From Novosphingobium sp. FKTRR1 (GTDB taxonomy: Bacteria > Pseudomonadota > Alphaproteobacteria > Sphingomonadales > Sphingomonadaceae), in NCBI RefSeq assembly GCF_020404405.1, contig NZ_JAIZDA010000031.1, forward strand, positions 1 to 44,105: a stretch of DNA of 44,105 nucleotides, given 5' to 3'. Numbering within the stretch: the stretch's first letter is position 1; the number at the start of each line of letters is the position of its first letter. A program made the position numbers and the translations under genes. The notes under the pieces are model-generated. The model searched no databases, was not told the DNA's origin, and worked only from the letters and a program-made list of their open reading frames with translations. Below, one piece after another: positions 1-7,128 of this stretch.

Positions 1-127
1 GTCGGGCTACGCCCTCCCTACGCCGCCAGCAGCGCGAAACCTGCGCCCAGCATCAACCGATCCTCGCAACGCAAAGGGGGTCCCTTTTGCGCGCCGATAG
101 GGGGTCCCGATTGGACGCCGATTGACA
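1..127 (+). mobile_element. End of an IS21-family element (istB-proximal end)
   Basis: The reverse complement of this stretch matches 36834-36960, the istB-side end of the complete IS21-family element in this window, with only a few differences. It ends at 127 with the same terminal TGTCAAT (seen here as ATTGACA). Two copies of the internal terminal motif CGGCG..CAA(A/T)..GGGACCCC are visible. The istA and istB genes of this copy would lie on the + strand before position 1, so this copy is inverted relative to the complete one. The target duplication cannot be checked because the other end is outside the window. Confidence 0.85.
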
Positions 128-220
128 CGCTGACGGTGAACCAGCGTGGCGGGACAAGCAGAGTCAGTATGTCTGCAAACGCCCGGTTGCGGACGTCAAC
201 GCACCAAAACGCAACACCTT

Positions 221-251
221 CGTCGCCCCGTGCTTGACACGGGGCTTGGCT
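221..251. repeat. Left copy of 31-bp inverted palindromic repeat
   Basis: This 31-bp stretch is exactly the reverse complement of 611-641. Each copy contains its own palindrome, GCCCCGTG-cttga-CACGGGGC, so it can fold as a REP-like hairpin. The two copies bracket the GIY-YIG gene, and its stop codon (250-252) overlaps this copy. Confidence 0.85.
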
Positions 252-576
252 ACTTTTTCACGTCGCCGCGCAGCGCATTCGCCGCCGGATACCACTGGTC
301 CCAAAGGTCCAACCAATCGGGATTGTCGGCTTCGATCAGCGCGAATTTCCATTCCCGCCGCCACTTCTTGACCAGTTTCTCACGAGCGATGGCGGGTTCG
401 ATCTCTTCGTGGCGCTCGGCGTAAACCAGCCTCGCCTTGCCAAAGTCGTCTACGTGGCTTGAGCCCATACCTTCACGATGCTGCCACACGCGCCGCATCA
501 GATCGGCGGTGACGCCAACGTACATCCCGCCACGATAGCGGTTCGCCATGATATAGACCCAGCCGCCCTTTTCCAT
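250..576 (-). CDS. GIY-YIG nuclease superfamily protein (UPF0213-like)
   Basis: A 108-residue single-domain GIY-YIG protein. The signature is spread over WVYIMANRYRGGMYVGVT near the N terminus, with the conserved Arg in the following helix (LMRRVWQHREG) and the later Glu/Lys-rich helix AIAREKLVKKWRREWK. The family cleaves DNA in other contexts, but the cellular role of stand-alone members is not settled. I chose the internal ATG at 576 because the motif begins seven residues later and the upstream ten residues look unrelated. The gene lies between two inverted copies of a palindromic repeat, suggesting it travels with or acts on that repeat. That is inference. Confidence 0.85.
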   Translation of the reverse strand: MEKGGWVYIMANRYRGGMYVGVTADLMRRVWQHREGMGSSHVDDFGKARLVYAERHEEIEPAIAREKLVKKWRREWKFALIEADNPDWLDLWDQWYPAANALRGDVKK

Positions 577-610
577 CGGGCAGTCATGCCAAACGCGAGG
601 CCGCAAGGAA

Positions 611-641
611 AGCCAAGCCCCGTGTCAAGCACGGGGCGACG
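611..641. repeat. Right copy of 31-bp inverted palindromic repeat
   Basis: Exact reverse complement of 221-251. It lies 34 bp upstream of the GIY-YIG start codon, so it could also form a hairpin between that gene and its promoter. Confidence 0.85.
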
Positions 642-656
642 GGGGTTTGGAGGAGG

Positions 657-674
657 AAACGTCCGCTTCCCACC
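657..674. repeat. 18-bp direct repeat, copy 1
   Basis: AAACGTCCGCTTCCCACC occurs here and again at 948-965, bracketing the small ORF at 737-946. The second copy continues to CGGAC and could form a stem with GTCCG. It looks like a dispersed intergenic repeat; I cannot count genomic copies from this window. Confidence 0.6.
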
Positions 675-736
675 AGAACGAGACAGGCAGCCTCCGCCCA
701 GTTGTAGACCTTCCCGCGCCTTGATTAGGGATCGGC

Positions 737-946
737 ATGCCGGTGGTAGAAGCCTTTGACCACGTAGACGCCTTGGAACCGCTGTTTATGGCGGAGTTCG
801 AGTTTTTGCCCCGCATCGGCGAATATCTCTCAATCGATACCCCGCCCGGCTATTTCAGATACTACAAGGTCGTTGAGATTTGGCACCGGCAAGACAAAGA
901 GGGTGGTGCTTTCCGCGCTTGCATACGCCTTGAAGAGGACGATTGA
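737..946 (+). CDS. Small hypothetical protein
   Basis: A 69-residue acidic protein with no signal peptide or membrane segment. It contains an aromatic-rich middle (GYFRYYKVVEIWHR) after a FEFLPRIGEYL segment, which could form a small beta-barrel-like fold, but I do not recognise a named family. It begins with ATG at 737 and has no strong ribosome binding site. It sits between two copies of an 18-bp repeat. I favour it as a real gene because its composition is protein-like, with no low-complexity arginine or serine runs typical of shadow frames. Confidence 0.55.
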   Translation: MPVVEAFDHVDALEPLFMAEFEFLPRIGEYLSIDTPPGYFRYYKVVEIWHRQDKEGGAFRACIRLEEDD

Positions 947-947
947 A

Positions 948-965
948 AAACGTCCGCTTCCCACC
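948..965. repeat. 18-bp direct repeat, copy 2
   Basis: Identical to 657-674. It begins just after the stop of the small ORF and is followed by a CGGAC half that can pair with GTCCG inside the repeat. Nothing else gene-like is visible between here and the tRNA fragment at 1116. Confidence 0.6.
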
Positions 966-1115
966 CACTTTCGGACATTGCGCAGCGCCTCGCGCCCTCG
1001 GGTGCGGGGCGTTGCTGTGAGCCGCTGCCGCTAGAAATGCGCTAGAGCGCAAAACGTAGCGCCGCGTAGGCCTAGCAAAGGTGCTGCGTAAGCGGCTGTT
1101 ATTGTTATTGAAAAA

Positions 1116-1160
1116 TGGTGGACGCACTTGGGCTCGAACCAAGGACCCGCTGATTAAGAG
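1116..1160 (-). other. 3' end of tRNA-Lys(CUU): candidate att core
   Basis: Read on the minus strand, this is a tRNA from the anticodon loop (CU-CUU-AA) through the 3' anticodon strand TCAGC, a five-base variable region, a five-pair T arm CTTGG/CCAAG with loop TTCGAGC, the acceptor strand TGCGTCC and ACCA. The 5' half is absent: sequence beyond 1160 does not pair with the anticodon stem. This is what remains when an integrase crosses over in the anticodon loop. The integrase gene begins 132 bp away. I read it as an attachment core with the element to the right and chromosomal flank to the left; a circular attP is the alternative. Confidence 0.8.
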
Positions 1161-1177
1161 CCATGATCAGAGGGTCC
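1143..1177. repeat. Imperfect inverted repeat across the att core
   Basis: GGACCC-g-CTGAT and ATCAG-a-GGGTCC are mirror arms around an 11-base centre that includes part of the anticodon loop. Inverted core arms around a short overlap are usual for tyrosine recombinase crossover sites. The arm beyond 1160 is element sequence, so the symmetry is not just the tRNA stem. Confidence 0.6.
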
Positions 1178-1233
1178 TAGCACATCCGTACGTGTCCAAG
1201 AATGGCGGAATTCTGCGATTCAGAGTCCGCATT

Positions 1234-1266
1234 GTTCTTGAAATGTTCGCGGGTATCCACTACAAA
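1234..1266 (+). promoter_or_regulatory. LexA/SOS box overlapping the integrase promoter
   Basis: GTTC-TTGAAAT-GTTC at 1234-1248 is an exact alphaproteobacterial LexA box. Its spacer carries TTGAAA (1238-1243), and 17 bp later lies TACAAA (1261-1266), giving a good -35/-10 pair for the integrase gene starting at 1292. LexA bound here would block RNA polymerase directly. The box differs by one base from the one at 28392-28406. Confidence 0.75.
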
Positions 1267-1268
1267 AA

Positions 1269-1283
1269 GCTACCTAAGGTAGC
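1269..1283. promoter_or_regulatory. Inverted repeat near the integrase transcription start
   Basis: GCTACCT-A-AGGTAGC is a perfect 7-bp inverted repeat just after the predicted -10, over the expected transcription start. It is a candidate operator for a second regulator. Which protein binds is unknown. Confidence 0.45.
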
Positions 1284-1291
1284 AGGTACAT

Positions 1292-2566
1292 ATGGCGAAC
1301 AAAGTAGGTTTGACGGATGCTAAGATCGCAGGGCTGAAGGCGCCGACTGCGGGTCAGATTGAGCTCGCCGATGGCATCGTCTCCGGCCTTAGGCTCCGCA
1401 TGGGTGCCAGTGGTATCAAGACGTACATTCTGCGCAAGCGGGTGCAGGGCAAATGGTTGAATGTGACGATCGGACGCCATGGCCCGAGCTTTACACTGGC
1501 TCATGCCCGCAAGAAGGCCCGCGATCTGCTCGTGGATGTCGAGCAAGGTAAGAGCATCGCCAGAAAAGCGGGTGCAAAGAGGAAGGGGTCAAAAGGCGTC
1601 GGGACAGTCGCTGAGCTCTACGAGACGTACCTTGCGCAGCAGATCGAGGGCAAAAAGCGGAGCGCGAGGGAGTTCGATCGGGTATTCCGAAAGTACATCG
1701 AGCCTGAAATTGGAGACCGGCTCGCGGACTCCATAACTCGAAGTGACGTGAGCCGCTTCGTTGAGAAAATTGCGTTCGAGCGGGGCAAGGAAACCCTGAC
1801 GATGGCGCGGATCGTGTATCGCCATCTTTCAACTTTCTACACTTGGGCGCTTACCAGATTGGAGCATATGCCCGCCAATCCTTGCCGGGATGCATGGCGG
1901 CCGAAGCGGAATGAGCCTCGGGACCGTGTACTCAGTGACCGTGAGCTTGCTGCGCTGTGGCAATCTGCGGTCGAGGATGGATATCCGTTCGGTCATCTCG
2001 TGCAGATGCTTCTCCTTACGGCTCAACGCCGAGGCGAAGTGCTCGATGCGGCGTGCGACGAGTTCGATTTCAAAGCCAAGGTCTGGACTGTCCCAGGTGA
2101 TCGAGCAAAAAACGGCAAGGCCAATTTGGTGCCATTATCCACGCAGGCTCTTGCAGTGATCACCGAGATATTCCGGGCTGCTGGCATCGATCCCGACGAT
2201 GCTCACAAGCAATCCCGGATTCTGTTGGCTTCGAAGGTCACAAATACGAACAGTGTCAGCGGATTATCCAAGGCCTGGAAGCGGATCAGAGCGGGCGTGG
2301 ACGAGAAGCTAGGCTACGAGGCCGGACACTTCACCATGCACGATATTCGCCGGACGGTCGCGACGGGCTTGCAGCGCCTTGGTATCGCTCTGGTCGTTTC
2401 GGAGGCTGTACTAAACCACCAGTCCGGAACTGCGATGGCCGGCGTCGCTGGCGTTTATCACCGGCATCAATACACCAACGAAAAGCGGGAGGCGCTTTCG
2501 CTTTGGGGTCGTGAGGTGCTGCAGATCGTGGCGAAGTATCCAACGGAGAAGGATCAGGAAATCTGA
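1292..2566 (+). CDS. int: Tyrosine integrase, P4/DUF4102 type
   Basis: A 424-residue site-specific recombinase that would integrate and excise the element at tRNA-Lys. The N-terminal arm-binding domain (about 1-90; GLTDAKIAGLKAP, LADGIVSGLRLRMG) is of the DUF4102 type found in P4-like integrases that use tRNA 3' ends. A core-binding domain follows. The catalytic domain shows the first Arg in TAQRRGEVL (about 245), the HDIRR box (about 349-353), NHQ (about 376) and the nucleophile Tyr in GVYHRHQ (about 388). Length and order match the family. It is preceded by an SOS-box promoter and adjoins the tRNA-Lys fragment, so its target is well supported. Confidence 0.95.
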   Translation: MANKVGLTDAKIAGLKAPTAGQIELADGIVSGLRLRMGASGIKTYILRKRVQGKWLNVTIGRHGPSFTLAHARKKARDLLVDVEQGKSIARKAGAKRKGSKGVGTVAELYETYLAQQIEGKKRSAREFDRVFRKYIEPEIGDRLADSITRSDVSRFVEKIAFERGKETLTMARIVYRHLSTFYTWALTRLEHMPANPCRDAWRPKRNEPRDRVLSDRELAALWQSAVEDGYPFGHLVQMLLLTAQRRGEVLDAACDEFDFKAKVWTVPGDRAKNGKANLVPLSTQALAVITEIFRAAGIDPDDAHKQSRILLASKVTNTNSVSGLSKAWKRIRAGVDEKLGYEAGHFTMHDIRRTVATGLQRLGIALVVSEAVLNHQSGTAMAGVAGVYHRHQYTNEKREALSLWGREVLQIVAKYPTEKDQEI

Positions 2567-2775
2567 CTATCGGCCCCGATCCAGTCCGCATGAAGACGAT
2601 CTAGGCCCGTAATCACACCCTCGACGGTCACTTTCATTCCAATCAGGGCCTCGGAAACTTCGTCTCCCTCTACAACCCATACCTCATCGGAGACCGTCGT
2701 GATAAGCGCTCCACGCGGTGCCCAGCTTAGCGTTCCTGAAACTCTAATTCGTCCCTGACTCACACGTATTCCCAT
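2554..2775 (-). CDS. DUF5818-like small protein
   Basis: A 73-residue protein with the layout of the DUF5818 family seen in sphingomonads: a short beta-rich unit with a stretch like WVVEGDEVSEALIGMKVTVEGVITGLDRL, where a VGxxVxVEGxxxGxxxL pattern ends the domain. Function is unknown. Its ATG directly follows the TGA of the transglycosylase gene (TGA-ATG with no gap), so the two form a coupled operon. Its 3' end overlaps the convergent integrase gene by 13 bp. A longer relative with a membrane segment lies at 35207-35512. Confidence 0.7.
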   Translation of the reverse strand: MGIRVSQGRIRVSGTLSWAPRGALITTVSDEVWVVEGDEVSEALIGMKVTVEGVITGLDRLHADWIGADSQIS

Positions 2776-3423
2776 TCACAAGCGCCAGTAACGCAGCACC
2801 TGGCGCACGTAAATTGGCGTCTCTCCGTTCCGTGGAATTCCGCCAGCCCGCGTAACGGCCTTCGGACCAGCGTTGTAGGCGGCGACGGCCAGATGCACCA
2901 TGCCGAATTGATCGAGCAGCGTCCGAAGGTACAATGCTGCGCCTCCCACGTTTGACAGGGGATCGTAGCGGTTGCGCACTCCAACCTGTCGAGCTGTTCC
3001 TGCCATCAGCTGTCCCAAACCGACCGCGCCTGCCTTGCTTAGCGCGAAAGGGTTGTATCGGGATTCCGTCCAAATCAGCGCATCCAGCAGGCCTGGGGGG
3101 AGGGCATATTGCCGTTCTGCGGCCATAACGTGTGGAAGATAGATCGCTCGTCTGAAGCTGCCAACTTTGCTGTGCGAGACTAGCGCGGGTTTCGATAGTT
3201 CGACGATCGACCGGTCTCGGCTTCGCTGGCGATCAGACTTTTGTGCTGGCCACATCCCAAAACTCAAAAGCGCAAAACCGCCTTCGCCGGTTTGAACCGT
3301 TACGCCCGAACTTCCTGTCGCCGCAATGGCCGAAACATTCGGAGCAGTAGCACCAGTTGATGCCCGGGAAGGCCAGGCCGCAGCCAATGCGACTGGCAAC
3401 GCAATTAGCAGCAGACGGGTCAT
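2776..3423 (-). CDS. VirB1-like lytic transglycosylase (SLT domain)
   Basis: A 215-residue exported muramidase. Residues 1-22 form a signal peptide (MTRLLLIALPVALAAAWPSRAS). A linker of about 75 residues follows, then an SLT domain with the catalytic Glu in IWTESRYNPFA, the GAVGLGQLM loop and the AVAAYNAGP motif near the C terminus. Such enzymes open peptidoglycan for conjugative channels; this is the only channel-associated gene in the window. It is transcribed divergently from the primase-like gene, and an exact LexA box lies between them, about 30 bp upstream of its start. A DUF5818-like gene is coupled downstream. Confidence 0.9.
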   Translation of the reverse strand: MTRLLLIALPVALAAAWPSRASTGATAPNVSAIAATGSSGVTVQTGEGGFALLSFGMWPAQKSDRQRSRDRSIVELSKPALVSHSKVGSFRRAIYLPHVMAAERQYALPPGLLDALIWTESRYNPFALSKAGAVGLGQLMAGTARQVGVRNRYDPLSNVGGAALYLRTLLDQFGMVHLAVAAYNAGPKAVTRAGGIPRNGETPIYVRQVLRYWRL

Positions 3424-3453
3424 ACCTAACCTTTCTCTAGCCGACTCGAGTTA

Positions 3454-3468
3454 GAACATATATAGAAC
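3454..3468. promoter_or_regulatory. LexA/SOS box in the transglycosylase-primase divergent region
   Basis: GAAC-ATATATA-GAAC, an exact GAAC-N7-GAAC box, within a 9-bp direct repeat TAGAACATA at 3452 and 3463. It could control either gene. On the minus strand the AT-rich spacer could itself serve as a -10 for the transglycosylase. Confidence 0.65.
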
Positions 3469-3547
3469 ATAGGGCGCGATAAAGCGCGTTGTGATGGGCG
3501 CAGAGTGGAGGCTGCGCGGGCTGTGGCATCCGTGATGGAGATGCCTG

Positions 3548-4444
3548 ATGTCGAATGCCTTTGTTGCTGATCGCCTTGAAGCCCGAGCTCGCCAGATTGT
3601 TGCCGATCTTGACGGTTCCTGGTCAGGCTCGCGCGGCATGTGCCGCTGTCCTGCCCATGATGACCGCACACCCTCGCTCAGCGTGACGCTTGGTTCGCGG
3701 GCGATCCTGTTCCACTGCTTTGCCGGCTGTTCCAATGCCGCTGTTCTGGCGGCGCTCGCGCAGCGCGGCGTGAGGTCATCGACGCTGTTCGACGGGCGAG
3801 CCGAGCCCGTCCGGACTGCAATGCCAGAAGCTGTGCCGAGCGAGCATGTCCAGCGGCTTTGGCGCGAGGCGACGTGCCTCGTCGACAGCCCTGCCGAGCG
3901 CTATCTCACAGGACGAGCCATCCGCACGGGCTCTCCCGATCTGCGCTATCACCCGCGCACGCCGCTCGGACCCAAGGGATCGGTGCGGTTTCACCCATCG
4001 CTTCTCGCCGCGGTGCGTACCGATCTCGGCGTCATTGCGCTTCATCGCACGTTTCTTGAGTTTGAGACCTTCCGCGTTGCCCGCTTTGATGGGCCCAAGC
4101 GCGCGCTTGGTGCTCTTGGCCGCGGCGCGGTGCGACTTCACGGCCCTCGCGGCGGAACGCTTGGGCTCGCTGAGGGGATCGAGACAGCGCTTTCTGCAAA
4201 GGAGCTGTTCAGCATTCCCTGCTGGGCGACGCTCGGAACCGAGCGCTTCGGGCTGGTTGCGATCCCGGAGAGCGTGAGCGAGCTGCATCTCTTCATCGAC
4301 CACGATGCGGCTGGCGAGCTGGCTGAACGCAAGGCGCGCGCAGCTTATGAGCGGGAAGGGCGCGTGATCTTTACGCATCGCCCCGAACAACCGGGCGCCG
4401 ACTTCAACGATGTCCTGATGGCCCGGCAGCAGATCGAAGTCTGA
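3548..4444 (+). CDS. Zinc-finger and Toprim domain primase-like protein
   Basis: A 298-residue plasmid-type primase-like protein. A CHC2-like zinc site is visible at the N terminus (CRCPAHDDRTPSLSV at about 31-45 and FHCFAGC at about 55-61). The C-terminal half is a Toprim domain with the acidic LAEGIETA motif (about 207) and FIDHDAAG (about 250). It probably makes or handles primers on single-stranded DNA during transfer or replication, but it lacks a helicase domain, so it is not a full DnaG or TraC-type primase. It heads the + strand block reading toward the oriT candidate and precedes the strawberry-notch gene by about 70 bp. Confidence 0.85.
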   Translation: MSNAFVADRLEARARQIVADLDGSWSGSRGMCRCPAHDDRTPSLSVTLGSRAILFHCFAGCSNAAVLAALAQRGVRSSTLFDGRAEPVRTAMPEAVPSEHVQRLWREATCLVDSPAERYLTGRAIRTGSPDLRYHPRTPLGPKGSVRFHPSLLAAVRTDLGVIALHRTFLEFETFRVARFDGPKRALGALGRGAVRLHGPRGGTLGLAEGIETALSAKELFSIPCWATLGTERFGLVAIPESVSELHLFIDHDAAGELAERKARAAYEREGRVIFTHRPEQPGADFNDVLMARQQIEV

Positions 4445-4452
4445 TCCGGACA

Positions 4453-4517
4453 AGAGAGGGGAGGAGGCCTGGAGCTTCTTGAGACCCCCATGGCGCGGGT
4501 GTCGTCAGGAGGCTTCC
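4453..4517 (+). promoter_or_regulatory. 5' leader with purine tract and hairpin before the strawberry-notch gene
   Basis: AGAGAGGGGAGGAGGC is followed by a small stem (GACcCCC with GGGtGTC) and then GTCAGGAGG seven bases before the ATG at 4518. A related purine tract (GAGAGAGGGGAGGGGG) precedes parB at about 13643, and AAGAGGAGAGGAGG precedes ardC at about 15830. The shared layout suggests a common post-transcriptional or promoter element. Confidence 0.4.
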
Positions 4518-6983
4518 ATGTCCACTCTCCCCGTTCTTGCCTTGCCCATTTCAGGCCAGCCTGCTGTCTTTCTGGCAGCGCAAGTGCTCGCCGACCGACT
4601 TGATCGCGGCGATGCGATTTCGCGATCGATCCTCAATGCCGAACTGGCCGCACATTTCGGCGGCAGTGACGCAGCGGGCCGCTGGTCGGTGCGCGACGCC
4701 CACGCAGCTCTCGAACTTGCGCAGGTCCTTTGGCTTCAGTCGAGGTCCGATCTCGATGTCCGATCAACGCCGGGCGAGGCCGCAAGGCACTTCGATCAAC
4801 TGGAAGCTCTGGTTCCCCGCCAGACTGTCCGCAGCGAGGAGCAGATCGAACTCCAGCAATTCGCAACACCGCCGCGTCTGGCTTGGCTGGCGGCCAGAGC
4901 CTGTGCACCTGCACGCGGCGAGCTCCTGCTTGAACCGTCCGCTGGGACCGGCATGCTTGCTGTCTGGGCGGACAAGGCTGGCGCGCGGCTCGCGCTTAAC
5001 GAGATCTCCGGGCTGCGCTGCGACTGCCTTACTCGTCTGTTCCCCGCAGCCAGCGTTTCCAGCCATGATGGTGAGCTCATCGACGAGCTTCTTGCACGGG
5101 CAATCCGTCCGCAGGCCGTCCTGATGAACCCACCATACTCGTGGAGCGCGGAACGCGGGCGGGATGGCCGGACCGCGGCGCGGCATCTGCGCTCGGCATG
5201 GAACCGGCTTGCGGCAGGAGGACGCCTTGCCGCGATCCTTCCCGAGTGGTTCGACCTGCCAGGCTTCCTGGCCCGGTCGGCCAAGCCTGCAGCCATCCGC
5301 CTCGATCTCATCATCGAGCGCGGGTTCGTTATGCACGGTACCTCCATCACGACCAGGCTGCTGGTGATAGACAAGCTCGATGTGACGAGCGAGCCAGTCA
5401 CCGGCCGTGCATCTGACTTCCGTGACCTCTGTGCGCTCGTCGATACAGTACCGGCTCGCTCATCGCCGCCATCGCTCACCGCGACGCCGCCCCGGCCGCT
5501 AAAGGCTATCCCGCTCCTTCGGCCCTCTGCACGGCCGATGCCACTCGCGGCAAATCCAGGATCGCGGTCTGGGGCAACTGCGCCGGTTGCGTTTTCTGCG
5601 CTCGAAGTCCCGGCCGCGACGCCAGAGCAGGTCGGCCACTATCTGCCCTACCGCCCGAGCCGCATCGCGATACCAGGTGCAGCCGATCATCCGACACCGC
5701 TTGTGGAATCGGTCGCCATGGGATCGATCACTGCGCCCGTCCCTTCCGTCGTTCCCAGGCTCCCCGGTCACGTCGTTGCCAAAGGACTCTTGTCTGCCGC
5801 ACAGATCGAGACCCTCATTTACGCAGCAAGCGCCCATGCGCGCGATCTGCCGGGTCTCTTCATGCCCGAGGACAAGGGCTGCATTCTGGTGCCGAGCGCC
5901 GAGGGCAAGGCCTATCGCATGGGTTACTTCCTCGGTGACGGCACCGGTGCCGGCAAAGGCCGCCAGGTTGCCAGCGTCATTCTCGACCGGTGGGTGCAGG
6001 GCGAGCGTCGGCATATCTGGATTTCCAAGAACGAGGCCTTGCTCGAAGATGCGCGTCGCGATTGGGCCGCGCTCGGAGGCCTCCCCATCGACATCCAGCC
6101 CCTGGCGACCTGGAAGCTCGGCTGTCCCGTGATGATGCCGGAAGGCATCCTCTTCGTGACCTATCCGACGCTTCGCTCGGGCCGCTCAGATGCGACCCGG
6201 CTCGATCAGATCCTCGCCTGGGCCGGCGAGGACTTCGACGGTGTCATCGTCTTCGATGAGGCGCACGCAATGGCCAATGCCGCTGGCGGTGAAGGCTCGC
6301 GCGGCAAGGTGAAGGGGTCTGAGCAGGGCGTGGCCGGCGTGCGGCTCCAGAACATGCTGCCGCGCGCTCGTGTACTCTATGCTTCAGCGACCGGTGCGTC
6401 GGACGTCAACAATCTCGCCTATGCCACCCGCCTCGGTCTCTGGGGACCCGAGACCGCGTTCGCGACCCGCGAGGAGTTCGTCACCGACATTCGCGCTGGT
6501 GGTATCGCGGCTATGGAGCTCGTGGCTCGTGACCTGAAGGCACTGGGGCTCTACACCGCGCGGGCGTTGTCGTTCGCCGGTGTCGAGTACGAAATCCTCG
6601 AGCACACCCTGAGCGCCGACCAGATCGCGGTCTACGACGCCTACGCCGATGCCTGGGCGATCATCCACGCCAATCTGCGCGATGCCCTCGAGGCAACGCG
6701 GATAGTCGATGCCGATACCGGCAGCACGCTCAACAGCAGCGCCAAGTCTGCCGCGTTCTCGGTCTTCGAAGGCACCAAGCAGCGCTTCTTCGCGCAGCTG
6801 CTCCTCTCGATGAAGCTGCCAAGCCTGCTGCCTGCCATCGATACCGCGGTCGCCGAGGGCAATGCCGTGGTGGTCCAGCTCGTCTCGACGGCGGAAGCCA
6901 TGCTCGACCGCCGCCTTGCCGACTTGTCCGACGAGGAACGCGAAGCGCTCGAGATCGATCTCAGCCCGCGCGAGTATGTCTAA
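4518..6983 (+). CDS. Strawberry-notch methyltransferase/helicase, N-terminal part (interrupted by RIT element)
   Basis: N-terminal 821 residues of a large protein joining an adenine-type DNA methyltransferase domain (NPPY at about 204, with a SAM-binding region ahead at LLLEPSAGTGMLA) to a strawberry-notch superfamily 2 ATPase (GDGTGAGKG Walker A at about 474, VFDEAH at about 579). I chose the ATG at 4518, seven bases after AGGAGG, not the one 39 bp upstream. The frame stops with TAA at 6981, the first base of the inserted element. Removing the insertion and one TATGTC copy joins it in frame to the piece ending at 12484, giving about 1413 residues. The family is common on sphingomonad and other alphaproteobacterial plasmids; its role in DNA maintenance or defence avoidance is not established. 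Confidence 0.9.
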   Translation: MSTLPVLALPISGQPAVFLAAQVLADRLDRGDAISRSILNAELAAHFGGSDAAGRWSVRDAHAALELAQVLWLQSRSDLDVRSTPGEAARHFDQLEALVPRQTVRSEEQIELQQFATPPRLAWLAARACAPARGELLLEPSAGTGMLAVWADKAGARLALNEISGLRCDCLTRLFPAASVSSHDGELIDELLARAIRPQAVLMNPPYSWSAERGRDGRTAARHLRSAWNRLAAGGRLAAILPEWFDLPGFLARSAKPAAIRLDLIIERGFVMHGTSITTRLLVIDKLDVTSEPVTGRASDFRDLCALVDTVPARSSPPSLTATPPRPLKAIPLLRPSARPMPLAANPGSRSGATAPVAFSALEVPAATPEQVGHYLPYRPSRIAIPGAADHPTPLVESVAMGSITAPVPSVVPRLPGHVVAKGLLSAAQIETLIYAASAHARDLPGLFMPEDKGCILVPSAEGKAYRMGYFLGDGTGAGKGRQVASVILDRWVQGERRHIWISKNEALLEDARRDWAALGGLPIDIQPLATWKLGCPVMMPEGILFVTYPTLRSGRSDATRLDQILAWAGEDFDGVIVFDEAHAMANAAGGEGSRGKVKGSEQGVAGVRLQNMLPRARVLYASATGASDVNNLAYATRLGLWGPETAFATREEFVTDIRAGGIAAMELVARDLKALGLYTARALSFAGVEYEILEHTLSADQIAVYDAYADAWAIIHANLRDALEATRIVDADTGSTLNSSAKSAAFSVFEGTKQRFFAQLLLSMKLPSLLPAIDTAVAEGNAVVVQLVSTAEAMLDRRLADLSDEEREALEIDLSPREYV

Positions 6984-7000
6984 TGTTGAGCTCAACATTA
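6981..7000. repeat. 20-bp perfect palindrome at left RIT end
   Basis: TAATGTTGAGCTCAACATTA is fully self-complementary. It lies between the left target duplication and the inverted repeat and is absent from the right end, so the element has asymmetric termini. Confidence 0.85.
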
Positions 7001-7004
7001 AACG

Positions 7005-7089
7005 TATTCTTTGCAGTCGCAGTTTATGTCGAGCGTGGCAGCGGGAGGCGCGGGTTTCCTTCGGTTTTCCATGATTTCACTCCAGATAA
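7005..7089 (+). repeat. RIT terminal inverted repeat, left
   Basis: An 85-bp stretch identical to the reverse complement of 10617-10701. It probably binds the trio recombinases. Read inward on the minus strand it also carries a GGAG and ATG directed into the interrupted gene. Confidence 0.92.
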
Positions 7090-7128
7090 CTACGGTTCCG
7101 TCGACCTCAGCAAGTCGAAGGAACCAAC

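Noticed and set aside
1116..1192. A complete tRNA-Lys gene
   Set aside because: Only the 3' part from the anticodon loop is present. The sequence upstream of the loop cannot pair with TCAGC or TGCGTCC, so no full cloverleaf forms.
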